A stretch of 64,000 bases of DNA from Actinoplanes flavus (GCF_017592555.1 NZ_JAGFNS010000001.1:62001-126000), one strand, 5' to 3'; positions 24,066 through 33,181 are shown, counted from the stretch's first letter. Notes: generated from the sequence alone by a model not told the origin. Translations and numbers: made by a program.

Positions 24066-25168
24066 TCGAAGAGGGGCACGGAAATCTCCTCACCGCGGAC
24101 GTTGACGCCCTCGTCAACACGGTCAACACGGTGGGGGTGATGGGCAAAGGCATCGCCCTCCAGTTCAAGCGGGCTTATCCGGACAACTACCGCGCATATC
24201 GGGCGGCCTGTGATCGCGGCGAGGTCTTGCTCGGTCACGTGTTCGTCTTCGACCGCGGCATGTTCGGGCCCCGGCGATACATCTTCAACTTTCCGACCAA
24301 GGGTCACTGGCGTAACGCGGCCCGGCTCGAAGACATCCGCTCCGGACTCGATGATCTCCTCCTCGCCGTCCGGCGGACCGGCGTCCGGTCGATAGCGATA
24401 CCCGCTCTCGGCTGCGGAAACGGTGGCCTGGAGTGGCACGACGTTCGCCCGCTGATCGAGGCCGCCTGCCAGACGATCCCGAACGTCCGCTGCGTGGTTT
24501 TCGCGCCCGAAGGAGCACCACCGGCTAACACGATGCCGGATGCCACTCCTCGCCCACCGTTGACCGGCCCACGCGCACTGCTGCTGAGCGCGATCGCGGT
24601 CTACCTCGACCGGGCCCGGTTGCAGGAGTTCCGCGAGGGCGTGAGCGAGCTGGAGATCCAGAAGTTGGCCTATTTCCTCCAGCTGGCCGGAGCACCGTTC
24701 AACCTACGGTTCGCGCGGGGGACGTACGGCCCCTACTCGGACCGCATCGGGCAGGTGCTGGCCGCGTTGGAGGGGCACTATCTGACCGGGCTCGGGGACA
24801 GATCGTCCCGGGTCACCGAGCTGGCGCCCATCACGCCCACGACGGGGACCCGGGAGGATTCGGCCGCGCTGCTGGAGCGGCATCCCGAACACCGGGCGCA
24901 GCTGGCGGCCGTGCTGGATCTCGTCGCCGGATTCGAGGCTCCCTACAGCCTGGAACTCCTGGCCACCGTGCACTGGGCGTCCATTCAACCTCCGCCTACC
25001 GCGGACATCGGGGTGCTGAGCGACCGGGTGTCGGCATGGAGTCTTCGTAAGGCCCGGCTGTTCACCGACGCACACATTCGGCTGGCTGCTGAGCGTCTGA
25101 CGAAATATCGTCTTCTCGCTGAGAAGGAGTATCGGTTCGCGACCGATGCTCCGGCAGTTCGCGGCTGA
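24062..25168 (+). CDS. darG: DarG-type macrodomain antitoxin (DNA ADP-ribosyl glycohydrolase)
   Basis: 368 residues from a GTG that overlaps the darT stop (GTGA). The N-terminal macrodomain (about 1-155) has GNLLTADVDALVNTVNTVG, then VMGKGIALQFKRAYPDNY, and ALGCGNGGLEW, the ADP-ribose-binding loops of DarG; it removes ADP-ribose from DNA. The C-terminal domain (about 170-368) has ELEIQKLAYFLQLAG and YGPYSDRIGQVLAALEGHY, the part known in DarG to bind and neutralise DarT directly. Toxin-first order is normal for DarTG. Confidence 0.92.
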   Translation: MIEEGHGNLLTADVDALVNTVNTVGVMGKGIALQFKRAYPDNYRAYRAACDRGEVLLGHVFVFDRGMFGPRRYIFNFPTKGHWRNAARLEDIRSGLDDLLLAVRRTGVRSIAIPALGCGNGGLEWHDVRPLIEAACQTIPNVRCVVFAPEGAPPANTMPDATPRPPLTGPRALLLSAIAVYLDRARLQEFREGVSELEIQKLAYFLQLAGAPFNLRFARGTYGPYSDRIGQVLAALEGHYLTGLGDRSSRVTELAPITPTTGTREDSAALLERHPEHRAQLAAVLDLVAGFEAPYSLELLATVHWASIQPPPTADIGVLSDRVSAWSLRKARLFTDAHIRLAAERLTKYRLLAEKEYRFATDAPAVRG

Positions 25169-25181
25169 CAGAATTCAACGG

Positions 25182-26141
25182 TCAGTCCTGGGACTTCTCG
25201 TCGGGGGTGGTCAGGCCGGACTGCTCGTCGAGGTCGGCCCACTCCAGCAGGGTGTCCAGGGAGTGCGCGTGGTCGTCGATGGCGGCGTGCAGGTCCCCTC
25301 GCTCGGCGAAGCGCGCGGGCACCGTACGGATGGTGAAGTCTCTGGGGTCGAGATCTTGGATCTCGTCCCAGGTGACCGGGGTGGAGACGGTGGCCGTGGG
25401 AACGCCGCGGACCGAGTAGGCGCTGGCGATGGTGTGGTCGCGCGCGTTCTGGTTGTAGTCGATGAACAGCGCGGACGGGTCGCGGTCGCGGCGCCACCAG
25501 GTGGTCGTCACGTCGTCGGGGGCGCGCCGCTCCACCTCGCGGGCGAAGGCGAGGGCGGCCCGCCGGACGTCGGAGAAGCCCCAGGACGGCTCGATGCGCA
25601 CGTAGACGTGCAGGCCCTTGCCGCCGGAGGTCTTCGGATAGCCGGTGATGCCGAGCTCGTCGAGGACCTCCTTGACCACCGGGGCGACCCGCTGGACCGT
25701 GCCGAACGGGCAGTCCGGCATCGGGTCCAGGTCGATGCGCCACTCGTCGGGCTTCTCGGTGTCGGCCCGCCGGGAGTTCCACGGATGGAACTCCACGGTG
25801 GACATCTGCACCGCCCAGATCACGTCGGCCGGTTTTGTCACGCACAGCTCGTCGGCGTGCCGGTTGTAGCGCGGGAACGTCACCCGGACCGTCTCCAGCC
25901 ACGGCGGCGCGCCGTTGGGCACCCGTTTCTGGTGCACCTTCTCCCCGGCCAGGCCGTCCGGGAACCGGTGCAGCATGCACGGGCGCTCACGTAGCGCGCG
26001 GACGATCCCGTCGCTCACCGCCAGGTAGTACTCGACCAGGTCGAGCTTCGTGGCGCCGATCTCCGGGAAGTAGACGCGGTCCGGGTTGGAGATCCGGACG
26101 TCGTGGTCGCCGACTTCGATGATCGTGGCTTTACCGGCCAT
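25182..26141 (-). CDS. LigD-type polymerase/primase domain protein
   Basis: A 319-residue stand-alone polymerase domain of the archaeo-eukaryotic primase type, as in the end-joining enzyme LigD but with no ligase or phosphoesterase domain. Metal-binding Asp residues are in RIDLDPMPD (137-139) and near SALFIDYNQ (about 224), and TSGGKGLHVYV is at 171-181. Such proteins add ribo- or deoxynucleotides at broken DNA ends, usually with Ku and a ligase encoded elsewhere. It is convergent to darG with a 13-base gap, and 9 bases separate its start from the stop of the upstream acyl-CoA dehydrogenase gene, so the two could be co-transcribed. Confidence 0.92.
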   Translation of the reverse strand: MAGKATIIEVGDHDVRISNPDRVYFPEIGATKLDLVEYYLAVSDGIVRALRERPCMLHRFPDGLAGEKVHQKRVPNGAPPWLETVRVTFPRYNRHADELCVTKPADVIWAVQMSTVEFHPWNSRRADTEKPDEWRIDLDPMPDCPFGTVQRVAPVVKEVLDELGITGYPKTSGGKGLHVYVRIEPSWGFSDVRRAALAFAREVERRAPDDVTTTWWRRDRDPSALFIDYNQNARDHTIASAYSVRGVPTATVSTPVTWDEIQDLDPRDFTIRTVPARFAERGDLHAAIDDHAHSLDTLLEWADLDEQSGLTTPDEKSQD

Positions 26142-26150
26142 GGCCTGAAC

Positions 26151-27875
26151 TTAGCCCAACCAGGCGTCGTCCATGTCCCGAAGCAGGGTGTCGCCGGAGT
26201 CGAGCAGGTCCAGCATGGGGCCGATCCGGGGCAGCTCGTGGGTGACGAAGTACCGGGCGGCCAGCCGCTTGCCCTGGTAGAAGTCGCCCTCCTTGCCCTC
26301 GGCGGCGAGCAGCTGCTCCAGCCAGAGCCAGGCGATCACCAGGTGGCCGGCGGCGTCCAGGTAGGCGGTGGCGTTGACCAGGGCGCTCGACGGGTCACCG
26401 GTCGCCCAGAGCTTGGCGGTCGTCGCGGCCAGCCGGTCGGCGGCGTTCAGCACCGGGCCGCCCAGCTCGGCCGGCGCCCGCGACGCGGTGGCCCGGATCC
26501 GGTCGAGCAGCAGGCCCAGGCCGGCGCCGCCGCGCATGGTCACCTTGCGGCCGAGCAGGTCGAGGGCCTGGATGCCGTCGGTGCCCTCGTGGATCGAGTT
26601 GAGCCGGTTGTCCCGGTAGAACTGCTCGACCGGGTACTCCCGGGTGTAGCCGTAGCCGCCGTGGACCTGGATGGCGTGGTCGTCGGCGAGCCGGCACCAC
26701 TGCGACGGCCAGGCCTTCACGATCGGGGTGAGCACGTCGAGCAGCAGGTCGTTCTCCGGTGACGGCTCGTCCAGCAGCTTCGCCGCGTAGAGGACCAGGG
26801 CGAGACCACCTTCGACGTACGACTTGGAGGCCAGCAGCATCCGGCGGACGTCCGGGTGCTCGACGATCGGCACCGGCGGGGCCAGCGGGTCCTTGCCGTT
26901 CACCGGGCGGCCCTGGAGACGCTCCCGGGCGTACGCGAGGGCGTGCAGGTACCCGGTGTAGCCGAGGGCCACCGCGCCGGACCCGACGCCGATCCGCGCC
27001 TCGTTCATCATGTGGAACATGTACGCCAGGCCGCGGCCCTCCTCGCCGACCAGCTCACCGGCCGCGCCCTCGAAGGCGAGCACCGCGTTGGTGGTGCCCC
27101 GGTAGCCCATCTTGTGGTTGAGCCCGGCCAGGACGACGCCGTTGCGCTCGCCGGTCTCCAGGTTCCGCTTCGGGACGATGAACAGCGACAGGCCCTTCAC
27201 CCCGGCCGGCGCGCCGTCCACCCGGGCGAGCACCAGGTGGATGATGTTCTCGCTCAGCTCGTGGTCGCCGCCGGAGATCCACATCTTGCCGCCGTCGATC
27301 CGGTAGGTGCCGTCGGCCTGCCGGGTGGCCTTCGTCGTCACGTCGCTGAGCGACGAACCCGCCTGCGGCTCGGAGAGGCACATGGTGCCGGTGAACCGGC
27401 CCTCGATCATCGGGTGCACGTAGCGCCGGATCTGCTCCTCGGTGCCGTGCGTGAGCAGCAGGTGGGCGTTGCCCGCGGTGAGCATGGCGTAGGCCGAGGT
27501 GGCCGTGTTGGCGGCCTGGAACCAGAGGAAGCAGGCCCGCTGCACCACGTGCGGCAGCTGGAGGCCGCCGTGCTCGGCGTCCATGCCGGCGGCCGGGAGC
27601 CCGGACTCGGCGAAGACCCGCAGCGCCCGGCTGACCTCCGGGATGATCGTGACCTTCTCGCCGTCGAAGGTCGGCTCGGTCAGGTCACCGGCCCGGTTGT
27701 GCGGCGCGAAGTCGCGCTCGGCGATCTGCTGGGAGACGTCGAGGAACGCGTCGAACGTCTCGCGCGAGTGCTCGGCGAACCGCTCACGGGCGGTCAGCGA
27801 CTCGGCGCCGAGCCACTCGTACAGCAGGAAGTCGAGGTCTCGCCGGGAGAGGACCTTGGACACCGCAGCCACCAC
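26151..27875 (-). CDS. Acyl-CoA dehydrogenase, long DmdC/FadE5-like type
   Basis: About 574 residues, longer than the usual 380, with an N-terminal extension and a C-terminal helical domain as in the DmdC/FadE5 group. Seen are [14 protein letters not shown] (flavin and substrate region near 170), [16 protein letters not shown], and [18 protein letters not shown] with the probable catalytic Glu in [11 protein letters not shown] near 433. It oxidises acyl-CoA to enoyl-CoA with FAD. Start ATG 27875 or GTG 27860 ([12 protein letters not shown]). It follows the diguanylate cyclase gene by 40 bases, with a strong inverted repeat between them. Confidence 0.9.
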   Translation of the reverse strand: MVAAVSKVLSRRDLDFLLYEWLGAESLTARERFAEHSRETFDAFLDVSQQIAERDFAPHNRAGDLTEPTFDGEKVTIIPEVSRALRVFAESGLPAAGMDAEHGGLQLPHVVQRACFLWFQAANTATSAYAMLTAGNAHLLLTHGTEEQIRRYVHPMIEGRFTGTMCLSEPQAGSSLSDVTTKATRQADGTYRIDGGKMWISGGDHELSENIIHLVLARVDGAPAGVKGLSLFIVPKRNLETGERNGVVLAGLNHKMGYRGTTNAVLAFEGAAGELVGEEGRGLAYMFHMMNEARIGVGSGAVALGYTGYLHALAYARERLQGRPVNGKDPLAPPVPIVEHPDVRRMLLASKSYVEGGLALVLYAAKLLDEPSPENDLLLDVLTPIVKAWPSQWCRLADDHAIQVHGGYGYTREYPVEQFYRDNRLNSIHEGTDGIQALDLLGRKVTMRGGAGLGLLLDRIRATASRAPAELGGPVLNAADRLAATTAKLWATGDPSSALVNATAYLDAAGHLVIAWLWLEQLLAAEGKEGDFYQGKRLAARYFVTHELPRIGPMLDLLDSGDTLLRDMDDAWLG

Positions 27876-27886
27876 CGTTCATCCGG

Positions 27887-27917
27887 AAACTTCGTGCACC
27901 CAGTGTGCACGAAGTTT
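27887..27917. promoter_or_regulatory. 13-bp perfect inverted repeat upstream of the acyl-CoA dehydrogenase gene
   Basis: AAACTTCGTGCAC (27887-27899) and its exact inverse GTGCACGAAGTTT (27905-27917) are separated by 5 bases. The repeat lies 12 bases before the dehydrogenase start and overlaps the last bases of the diguanylate cyclase gene. There is no T tract on either side. Its size and symmetry suit an operator for a TetR-type fatty-acid regulator; a weak terminator is the alternative. Confidence 0.65.
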
Positions 27918-29703
27918 AGTCCGGCGCGCGGTGCCGGCCGACCCGGGCCACCGTTCCGGCCGGGACCCGCCGCGAGTGCTTGATCTCGTACATGGCGTGG
28001 TCGGCGGCCCGCAGGGCCTCGTCCGGGTCACCGGCGGCCGGAGCCAGGTGCACCCCGACGCTGGCGCCGATCTGGATCTCGTGCCCGTCGATCCGGAACG
28101 GCAGCCCGAGAACGTACCGTACGCGGTTGCTCATGGCGTCGACGTCACCCGGCTCGACGACCCCGGGCATCAGCATGACGAACTCGTCGCCACCGACCCG
28201 GGCCAGCACGTCGCTGGCGCGTACGCACGCACTGAGCCGGTCCGCCACCTGGCGCAGCAGCTCGTCGCCGACCTCGTGCCCGTGCGCGTCGTTGACCGGC
28301 TTGAACCCGTCCAGGTCGACGAAGAGCACCGCCACCGAGTCGGCACGCAGCGACGAGTGGAGCTTGTCCTGCATCCGGCGCCGGTTGGGCAGACCGGTCA
28401 GCGGGTCGTGCTGGGCCTCGTGCTCCAGCCGCTCCTGGAAGGCCCGGTTCTCCGAGATGTCCCGGGCGTTGATCACCACGCCGCTGAGCGCCGCGTTCTG
28501 CATCTGGTTGGAGGCGGTGAAGTCGAACCAGCGGTACTCGCCGTCGGCGGTCCGCACCCGGCACTGCAGGCGCAGCACGCCGGACGGGTCGGACAGCAGG
28601 GTGGTCAGCCCCTCGCGCATCTGCTGCTGGTCCTCGGGGTGCACCACCTCGAAGACGCTGTGCCCGGTCCGCGAGCCGGCCGCGAAGCCGAGCACCGACG
28701 TGGTGCTGGGGCTGCTGAAGACGATCCGGCCCGTTCCGTCCAGGACCGACACCAGGTCCGGGGCGTGCTGGAAGAGCGCCTGGAACCGCTCGTCGGCGCG
28801 GCGCCGCTGGATCTGCGTCCGGTACCCGAGGAGGGTGATCCCCACCACACCGATCACCAGCATGGCGAGCAGCGTGAGGTTGAGGGTCTGGCTGCGGCTG
28901 TAGACGGCGCCGTCGAAGGAGGCCTTGGTCTGCGTCCGCACATAGGACCAGTCGCTGGTCAGGCCGCCGACCACCACCGCGATCATGTCCCGGCCGTTCT
29001 CGGTGTACTCGACGAACTGGGCCTCATCGCGGTCCAGCCGTGCTTTGATGTCGGGGTGTACGACGCCGCCGATGAGCGTGTCGTCGCTGGCCGCCCCGAT
29101 CCGCCCGGCGGTGTCGACGATCATCGTCTCGTGGGCGGTGCTGCGCAGCTCGCGGATGTAGTTGTGCAGCGGGGTCTGCCCCACCTCGTTCAGGCCGATC
29201 AGGTAGCCGACCGCGCCCCCGCCGACCGTGACCGGGATGCCCACTGCGGCCACATAGGTGTCCCCCGCGTTCATCACGCCGGAGAAGCCGTACCTCTCGG
29301 TCTTGATCTTGTCCCACAGCGGCGCCCAGGCGGGGTCGTCCTGCGCCGGCAGGCCGCCGGTCCGGCTCGCGGTCAGGAAGTTGCCGTCGAGATCCGCGGT
29401 GATCATCCCGTACTGGAAGGTGGTGCTCTTCTTGGCGGCCACGGCGAGCGAGGCGCCGTCCTTGGCGTCGTCGGCGGCCAGGCGGACAGCGATCTGGCCG
29501 AGGAGGAGGGTGAGCTCCCTCACCGAGTTCTTCTGGAGCTGTCCCGTAAGGGTGCCGTTGTTGGTGCCGAGCGCGGTGGTGTCGTTCTGGTGCACCGTCT
29601 CGACCGCCTCGACGGTCGAACGGTTGACCAGAATGCCGACGACCCCGGCGCCGGCCAGCAATAGCACGCTGATCAGCACCGCGATCCAGTTACGCAGCCG
29701 CAT
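27916..29703 (-). CDS. Membrane sensor diguanylate cyclase (extracellular sensor, PAS, GGDEF)
   Basis: 595 residues. An N-terminal helix (about 5-25), an extracellular Cache-like sensor domain (about 30-270), a second helix (about 277-300), a PAS/PAC module (about 315-425) and a GGDEF domain (about 432-590) with DPLTGLPNRRRM and the intact active site VGGDEF near 505, so it should make cyclic di-GMP. A primary inhibitory site (RxxD) is not evident where expected. There is no EAL domain. The ATG at 29703 follows GAGGAGG; the GTG at 29718 lies inside that ribosome site and is rejected. Divergent from a membrane hydrolase gene. Confidence 0.92.
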   Translation of the reverse strand: MRLRNWIAVLISVLLLAGAGVVGILVNRSTVEAVETVHQNDTTALGTNNGTLTGQLQKNSVRELTLLLGQIAVRLAADDAKDGASLAVAAKKSTTFQYGMITADLDGNFLTASRTGGLPAQDDPAWAPLWDKIKTERYGFSGVMNAGDTYVAAVGIPVTVGGGAVGYLIGLNEVGQTPLHNYIRELRSTAHETMIVDTAGRIGAASDDTLIGGVVHPDIKARLDRDEAQFVEYTENGRDMIAVVVGGLTSDWSYVRTQTKASFDGAVYSRSQTLNLTLLAMLVIGVVGITLLGYRTQIQRRRADERFQALFQHAPDLVSVLDGTGRIVFSSPSTTSVLGFAAGSRTGHSVFEVVHPEDQQQMREGLTTLLSDPSGVLRLQCRVRTADGEYRWFDFTASNQMQNAALSGVVINARDISENRAFQERLEHEAQHDPLTGLPNRRRMQDKLHSSLRADSVAVLFVDLDGFKPVNDAHGHEVGDELLRQVADRLSACVRASDVLARVGGDEFVMLMPGVVEPGDVDAMSNRVRYVLGLPFRIDGHEIQIGASVGVHLAPAAGDPDEALRAADHAMYEIKHSRRVPAGTVARVGRHRAPD

Positions 29704-29756
29704 GACGTCCCTCCTCACCGCTTGTCATCGGCAGACGGCGGCCCGGCTGAACGAAC

Positions 29757-29797
29757 CCGGGCGCCCTGAATTCAGAGGGAAATAGGGCGGCGCCCGG
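29757..29797. promoter_or_regulatory. Nested palindromes in a divergent promoter region
   Basis: CCGGGCGCC (29757-29765) is repeated inverted as GGCGCCCGG (29789-29797), and directly inside stands the palindrome CTGAATTCAG (29766-29775). It lies between the diguanylate cyclase and hydrolase starts. Operator or leader-RNA hairpin of the cyclase; undecided. Confidence 0.4.
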
Positions 29798-29886
29798 TGG
29801 CATAGACCCACGATGATGGAGAGGAACGTGCCGGGTTGCGTCCGTCACCCCGGTCCGAGGCCGGCCGCGACGAAACGGAGCACCGG

Positions 29887-31629
29887 ATGCGCAGACAGGT
29901 GGTGGCGCCGCCGACAGGCTGGCTCGCGCCGTTTCGTGGCTGGATCCCCGCCCCGCAACCCTCACCCGGGCAGCCCTCTCCACACACCACCGAGCCACCG
30001 CTCACCCCGGCCCGGCGGCGCATCGTGCGCTCCGGCCTCAGCCTCACCGGCGCCGCCTTCGCGGCCGTCTTCTACTGCCTCTCCTTCACCCCGTCCCTGC
30101 TCCCCCGGGACTGGTCCCTCCAGGGCGTGGTGGCCGGAATCACCGCCGCCATGGGGTACGCACTCGGCGCCACCCTGGGCGCGCTGTTCCGTCGCGGGTG
30201 GCGGCAGCCCACCGCCCGGACCGTCCGGATCGCCTGGAGCGTCCTGTTCGCCGTGGTGCCGCTGCTCGTCGTGGTCTTCCTCTGGCTGGGCACCCGCTGG
30301 CAGCGTGACCTGCGGATCCGTCTGGGCATGCCGCCGGCCGAGGAACACGACGTGGCCCGCACCGTCGGGGTGAGCCTGCTCACCTTCGGCCTGCTGCTGC
30401 TGATCGCCCGGCTGCTCCGGCTGTCCACGCACGGGTGCGCCTGGCTGTTCCGGCAGTTCGTCCCGCCCCCAGCCGCCTGGTGCGCCGGCTCGGTGGTGGT
30501 GGCCCTGCTCGCGTACGGCGCCGTGGACAGCCTGCTGATCACCCAGATGTTCTCGATCGCCGACCGGTCGGCCGCCGTGGTCAACAGCGGGACCGGCGAC
30601 GGCGTGCGGGTTCCGGAGTCACCGCTGCGTTCCGGCGGGCCCCGATCGCTGGTCTCCTGGGACTCGCTGGGCCGGCAGGGGCGGGCGTTCGTGGCCGGCG
30701 TCCCGACCGGCGAGCAGCTGACCGCCTTCGCCGGCCGGCCCGCCCTGGAGCCGATCCGCCTCTACGCCGGCCTCAGTTCGGCGTACACCGTCGAGGAGCG
30801 GGCCGCCCTGGTGGTCCGGGAGATGGAACGGACCGGGGCCTTCGACCGGGCGGTGGTGGCGATCATCACACCCACCGGGACCGGCTGGGTGGACAGCAAG
30901 GTGCCCCGCTCCCTGGAGTACATGTACGCCGGCGACACCGCGCTGGTGTCCATGCAGTACTCCTACCTGCCGAGCTTCTTCGCCTTCCTGGGCGACCGGT
31001 CCGAGGTGGTGGACGCGGCCGACGCCCTGATCGGCGCGGTCCGCGAGCGGTGGGCGGCCATGCCGGTGGGCGAGCGGCCCCGGCTGCTGCTGTTCGGCGA
31101 GAGCCTCGGGACGTACGGGATGGAGAAGACCTTCGGCACCCCGCAGGGCCTGGTCGACGGGGCGGACGGTGCGCTGCTGCTCGGGCCGACCTTCGCGAAC
31201 CCGGCGCACCGGGCGCTCACCGAGGGCCGCGCCGAGGGCAGCCCGGTCTGGGACCCGGACTACCCGGGCCTGGCCGTCGAGTTCGCCGACGACGCGGCCG
31301 AGCTGCGCACCCTGACCGGCGCCCGGCCCAAGGTGGTCTACCTCCAGAACGCGACCGATCCGGTGGTCTGGTGGAGCTGGGACCTGCTCTGGAAGCAGCC
31401 GGAGTGGCTGAGCGGGCGGCGGGCCCCCGACGTCACTCCCGACATGCACTGGTACCCGGGCATCACCTTCTGGCAGATCACCTGCGACCTGGTCTTCTCC
31501 AACAAGGTGCCGACCGGGCACGGCCACGTCTACAAGTCGGAGACGGTCGACGGGTGGGCCACTATCGCTCCACCGCCGGGCTGGACGACGGCGGACAGTC
31601 TTCGTCTGCGGGCGCTGCTGGACGGCTGA
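29887..31629 (+). CDS. Membrane-anchored alpha/beta hydrolase (Abhydrolase_9 type)
   Basis: 580 residues. The N-terminal part (about 50-225) holds several membrane helices starting with SGLSLTGAAFAAVFYCLSFTP, and the C-terminal part (about 260-570) is an alpha/beta hydrolase with the nucleophile elbow FGESLGTYG near 413 and a late His in VPTGHGHVYKS. This matches the actinobacterial family with an Abhydrolase_9_N membrane region, of unknown substrate, perhaps envelope lipids. The ATG at 29887 has GGAG 7 bases before it; an earlier TTG frame is less likely. Its last 68 bases overlap a small convergent gene. Confidence 0.85.
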   Translation: MRRQVVAPPTGWLAPFRGWIPAPQPSPGQPSPHTTEPPLTPARRRIVRSGLSLTGAAFAAVFYCLSFTPSLLPRDWSLQGVVAGITAAMGYALGATLGALFRRGWRQPTARTVRIAWSVLFAVVPLLVVVFLWLGTRWQRDLRIRLGMPPAEEHDVARTVGVSLLTFGLLLLIARLLRLSTHGCAWLFRQFVPPPAAWCAGSVVVALLAYGAVDSLLITQMFSIADRSAAVVNSGTGDGVRVPESPLRSGGPRSLVSWDSLGRQGRAFVAGVPTGEQLTAFAGRPALEPIRLYAGLSSAYTVEERAALVVREMERTGAFDRAVVAIITPTGTGWVDSKVPRSLEYMYAGDTALVSMQYSYLPSFFAFLGDRSEVVDAADALIGAVRERWAAMPVGERPRLLLFGESLGTYGMEKTFGTPQGLVDGADGALLLGPTFANPAHRALTEGRAEGSPVWDPDYPGLAVEFADDAAELRTLTGARPKVVYLQNATDPVVWWSWDLLWKQPEWLSGRRAPDVTPDMHWYPGITFWQITCDLVFSNKVPTGHGHVYKSETVDGWATIAPPPGWTTADSLRLRALLDG

Positions 31630-31792
31630 GGCCGGGCCGGTCGCCGAACCGGGCGTCGACCACGGCGGGCCGGTCGGGCACCGCGCCGGCGTAGGCCCGG
31701 ACCGCCAGGCCGGCCAGGAAGGCGACCACCGACATGACGGCCAGACCGGCCACGGCACCCCGCCGGAAACTTGATCGGAAACGGTCATCCAT
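31562..31792 (-). CDS. Small single-pass membrane protein (76 aa), antisense-overlapping its neighbour
   Basis: 76 residues from an ATG that follows an excellent AGGAGG ribosome site by 8 bases. A basic N-terminus (DDRFRSSFRRG) leads into one hydrophobic helix (about 13-33), then an external tail with PDRPAVVDARFGDRPG and a Pro/Ser-rich end. The tail is encoded opposite the last 68 bases of the hydrolase gene, so the two 3-prime ends overlap. Unknown function. Confidence 0.6.
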   Translation of the reverse strand: MDDRFRSSFRRGAVAGLAVMSVVAFLAGLAVRAYAGAVPDRPAVVDARFGDRPGLSRPAAPADEDCPPSSSPAVER

Positions 31793-31938
31793 CAGCGCAC
31801 CTCCTGACGAAACCTCCCTCAATCGTGAATGCCGGACACATGGCTTCATACCCGGTTGTTCGGGCGACCCGGTTCGGGTGACACCCGAAGGAGACCCCGC
31901 ATCGTTGGAAACGACGAGGGCGCTGGAGGGAGGCACCG

Positions 31939-32127
31939 ATGGCCGAACCACCGGACGGGTTCCGGCGGATGCCCGGGCAGCGGCCGCGCCCGGTGGCCCA
32001 GGGCATCGCCGCCATGATCGCCGCGGTCGCGGTGCTGGGCGGCGGGCTGCTCGCGAACCGCCTGCTGTCCGGTGAGGACGACCGGCCACCCACGCCGTCC
32101 CCGAGTCCATCGAAATCCGCCGCGTGA
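31939..32127 (+). CDS. Small single-pass membrane protein (62 aa)
   Basis: 62 residues. The ATG follows GGAGGGAGG. A short basic Pro-rich N-terminus with GFRRMPGQRPRPVAQ precedes a single helix (about 21-43) and a short acidic, then Pro/Ser tail. It is divergent from the 76-residue membrane protein across 146 bases with GGTTCGGGTGACACCCG-type repeats, and lies 19 bases before the beta-propeller gene. The function is unknown, but the ribosome site and the topology make it a real gene. Confidence 0.65.
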   Translation: MAEPPDGFRRMPGQRPRPVAQGIAAMIAAVAVLGGGLLANRLLSGEDDRPPTPSPSPSKSAA

Positions 32128-32132
32128 CCCGG

Positions 32133-32138
32133 TAGGTT
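32133..32138 (+). promoter_or_regulatory. Candidate -10 box of the beta-propeller gene
   Basis: TAGGTT stands 8 bases before the ATG at 32147 with no ribosome site between, the pattern of a leaderless transcript. Confidence 0.35.
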
Positions 32139-32146
32139 CGGCGGGC

Positions 32147-33181
32147 ATGACGTCGCATCGAAAACTGTCCATAGCAGCGCTCGCACTCGTCATGCTCGGC
32201 GGTTTCGGATTCACCCCGGACAGCGGGCCCTCCTGGCAGCTCACCGACACCGGGGTGACCGCCCGGTTCCGTGGTCTGGCCCCGGTCAGCGGGAAGGTCG
32301 CGTGGGCGGCCGGCTCCGCCGGAACCGTGCTGCGCACCGTCGACGGCGGCCGCACCTGGGCCTCGGTCGGGCCACCCGAGGCCGCCGCGCTCCAGTTCCG
32401 CGACATCGAGGCGGCCGACGCCCGGCACGCCGTCGCCCTCACCATCGGCAACGGCGCGGACTCCCGGATCTACACGACCGCGGACGGCGGCGCCACCTGG
32501 ACCGAGACGTTCCGCAACGACGAACCGGCCGCCTTCTACGACTGCATGACCTTCCTCGACCGGCGGCACGGCCTGGCGCTGTCCGACCCGGTCGGCGGGA
32601 AGTTCCGGATCCTGGCCACCTCCGACGGCGGCCGCACCTGGCGGATCCGCCCCACCGACCGGATGCCGGACGCGCTGCCCGGCGAGTTCGCCTTCGCGGC
32701 CAGCGGCACCTGCCTGGTCTCGGCCGGCGGGCACGCCTGGTTCGCCACCGGCGGCGACGTCACCGCCCGGGTGTTCGCCTCCCGCGACGGCGGCCGGAGC
32801 TGGACGGTCACCGGCTCACCGGTGCCCAGCGGCCCGAGCGCCGGGATCTACTCGCTGGCGTTCCGGGACCCGTGGCACGGGCTCGCGGTCGGCGGCGACT
32901 ACGCGGCCCCCACCGCGGCGCCGGACGGCTCGGCGGTCACCCGGAACGGCGGCCGGCACTGGACCGTCTCCCGCACGGTTCCCGGCGAGTACCGGTCGGG
33001 GGTGGCCTGGCGCGGCCGGACCGCGCTGGCGGTCGGGCCGACCGGCAGCGACGTCTCCTACGACGGCGGGGTCACCTGGCGCCGGTTCGACACCGGCGGC
33101 TTCGACGCGGTGGCCTGTACCGCGGACGGCTCCTGCTGGGCTTCCGGTCAGGACGGCCGGATCGCGAGACTCAGCCGTTGA
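32147..33181 (+). CDS. Exported Ycf48/BNR-repeat beta-propeller protein
   Basis: 344 residues with a signal peptide (about 1-28). Asp-box (BNR) repeats mark propeller blades: TVDGGRTWAS, TADGGATWTE, TSDGGRTWRI, SRDGGRSWTV, TRNGGRHWTV and SYDGGVTWRR. The fold is that of Ycf48/HCF136-like and sialidase-like proteins, but the catalytic Arg triad and Tyr of sialidases are not evident, so it is more likely a binding or assembly factor on the cell surface. The gene ends 11 bases inside the convergent response-regulator gene. Confidence 0.85.
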   Translation: MTSHRKLSIAALALVMLGGFGFTPDSGPSWQLTDTGVTARFRGLAPVSGKVAWAAGSAGTVLRTVDGGRTWASVGPPEAAALQFRDIEAADARHAVALTIGNGADSRIYTTADGGATWTETFRNDEPAAFYDCMTFLDRRHGLALSDPVGGKFRILATSDGGRTWRIRPTDRMPDALPGEFAFAASGTCLVSAGGHAWFATGGDVTARVFASRDGGRSWTVTGSPVPSGPSAGIYSLAFRDPWHGLAVGGDYAAPTAAPDGSAVTRNGGRHWTVSRTVPGEYRSGVAWRGRTALAVGPTGSDVSYDGGVTWRRFDTGGFDAVACTADGSCWASGQDGRIARLSR

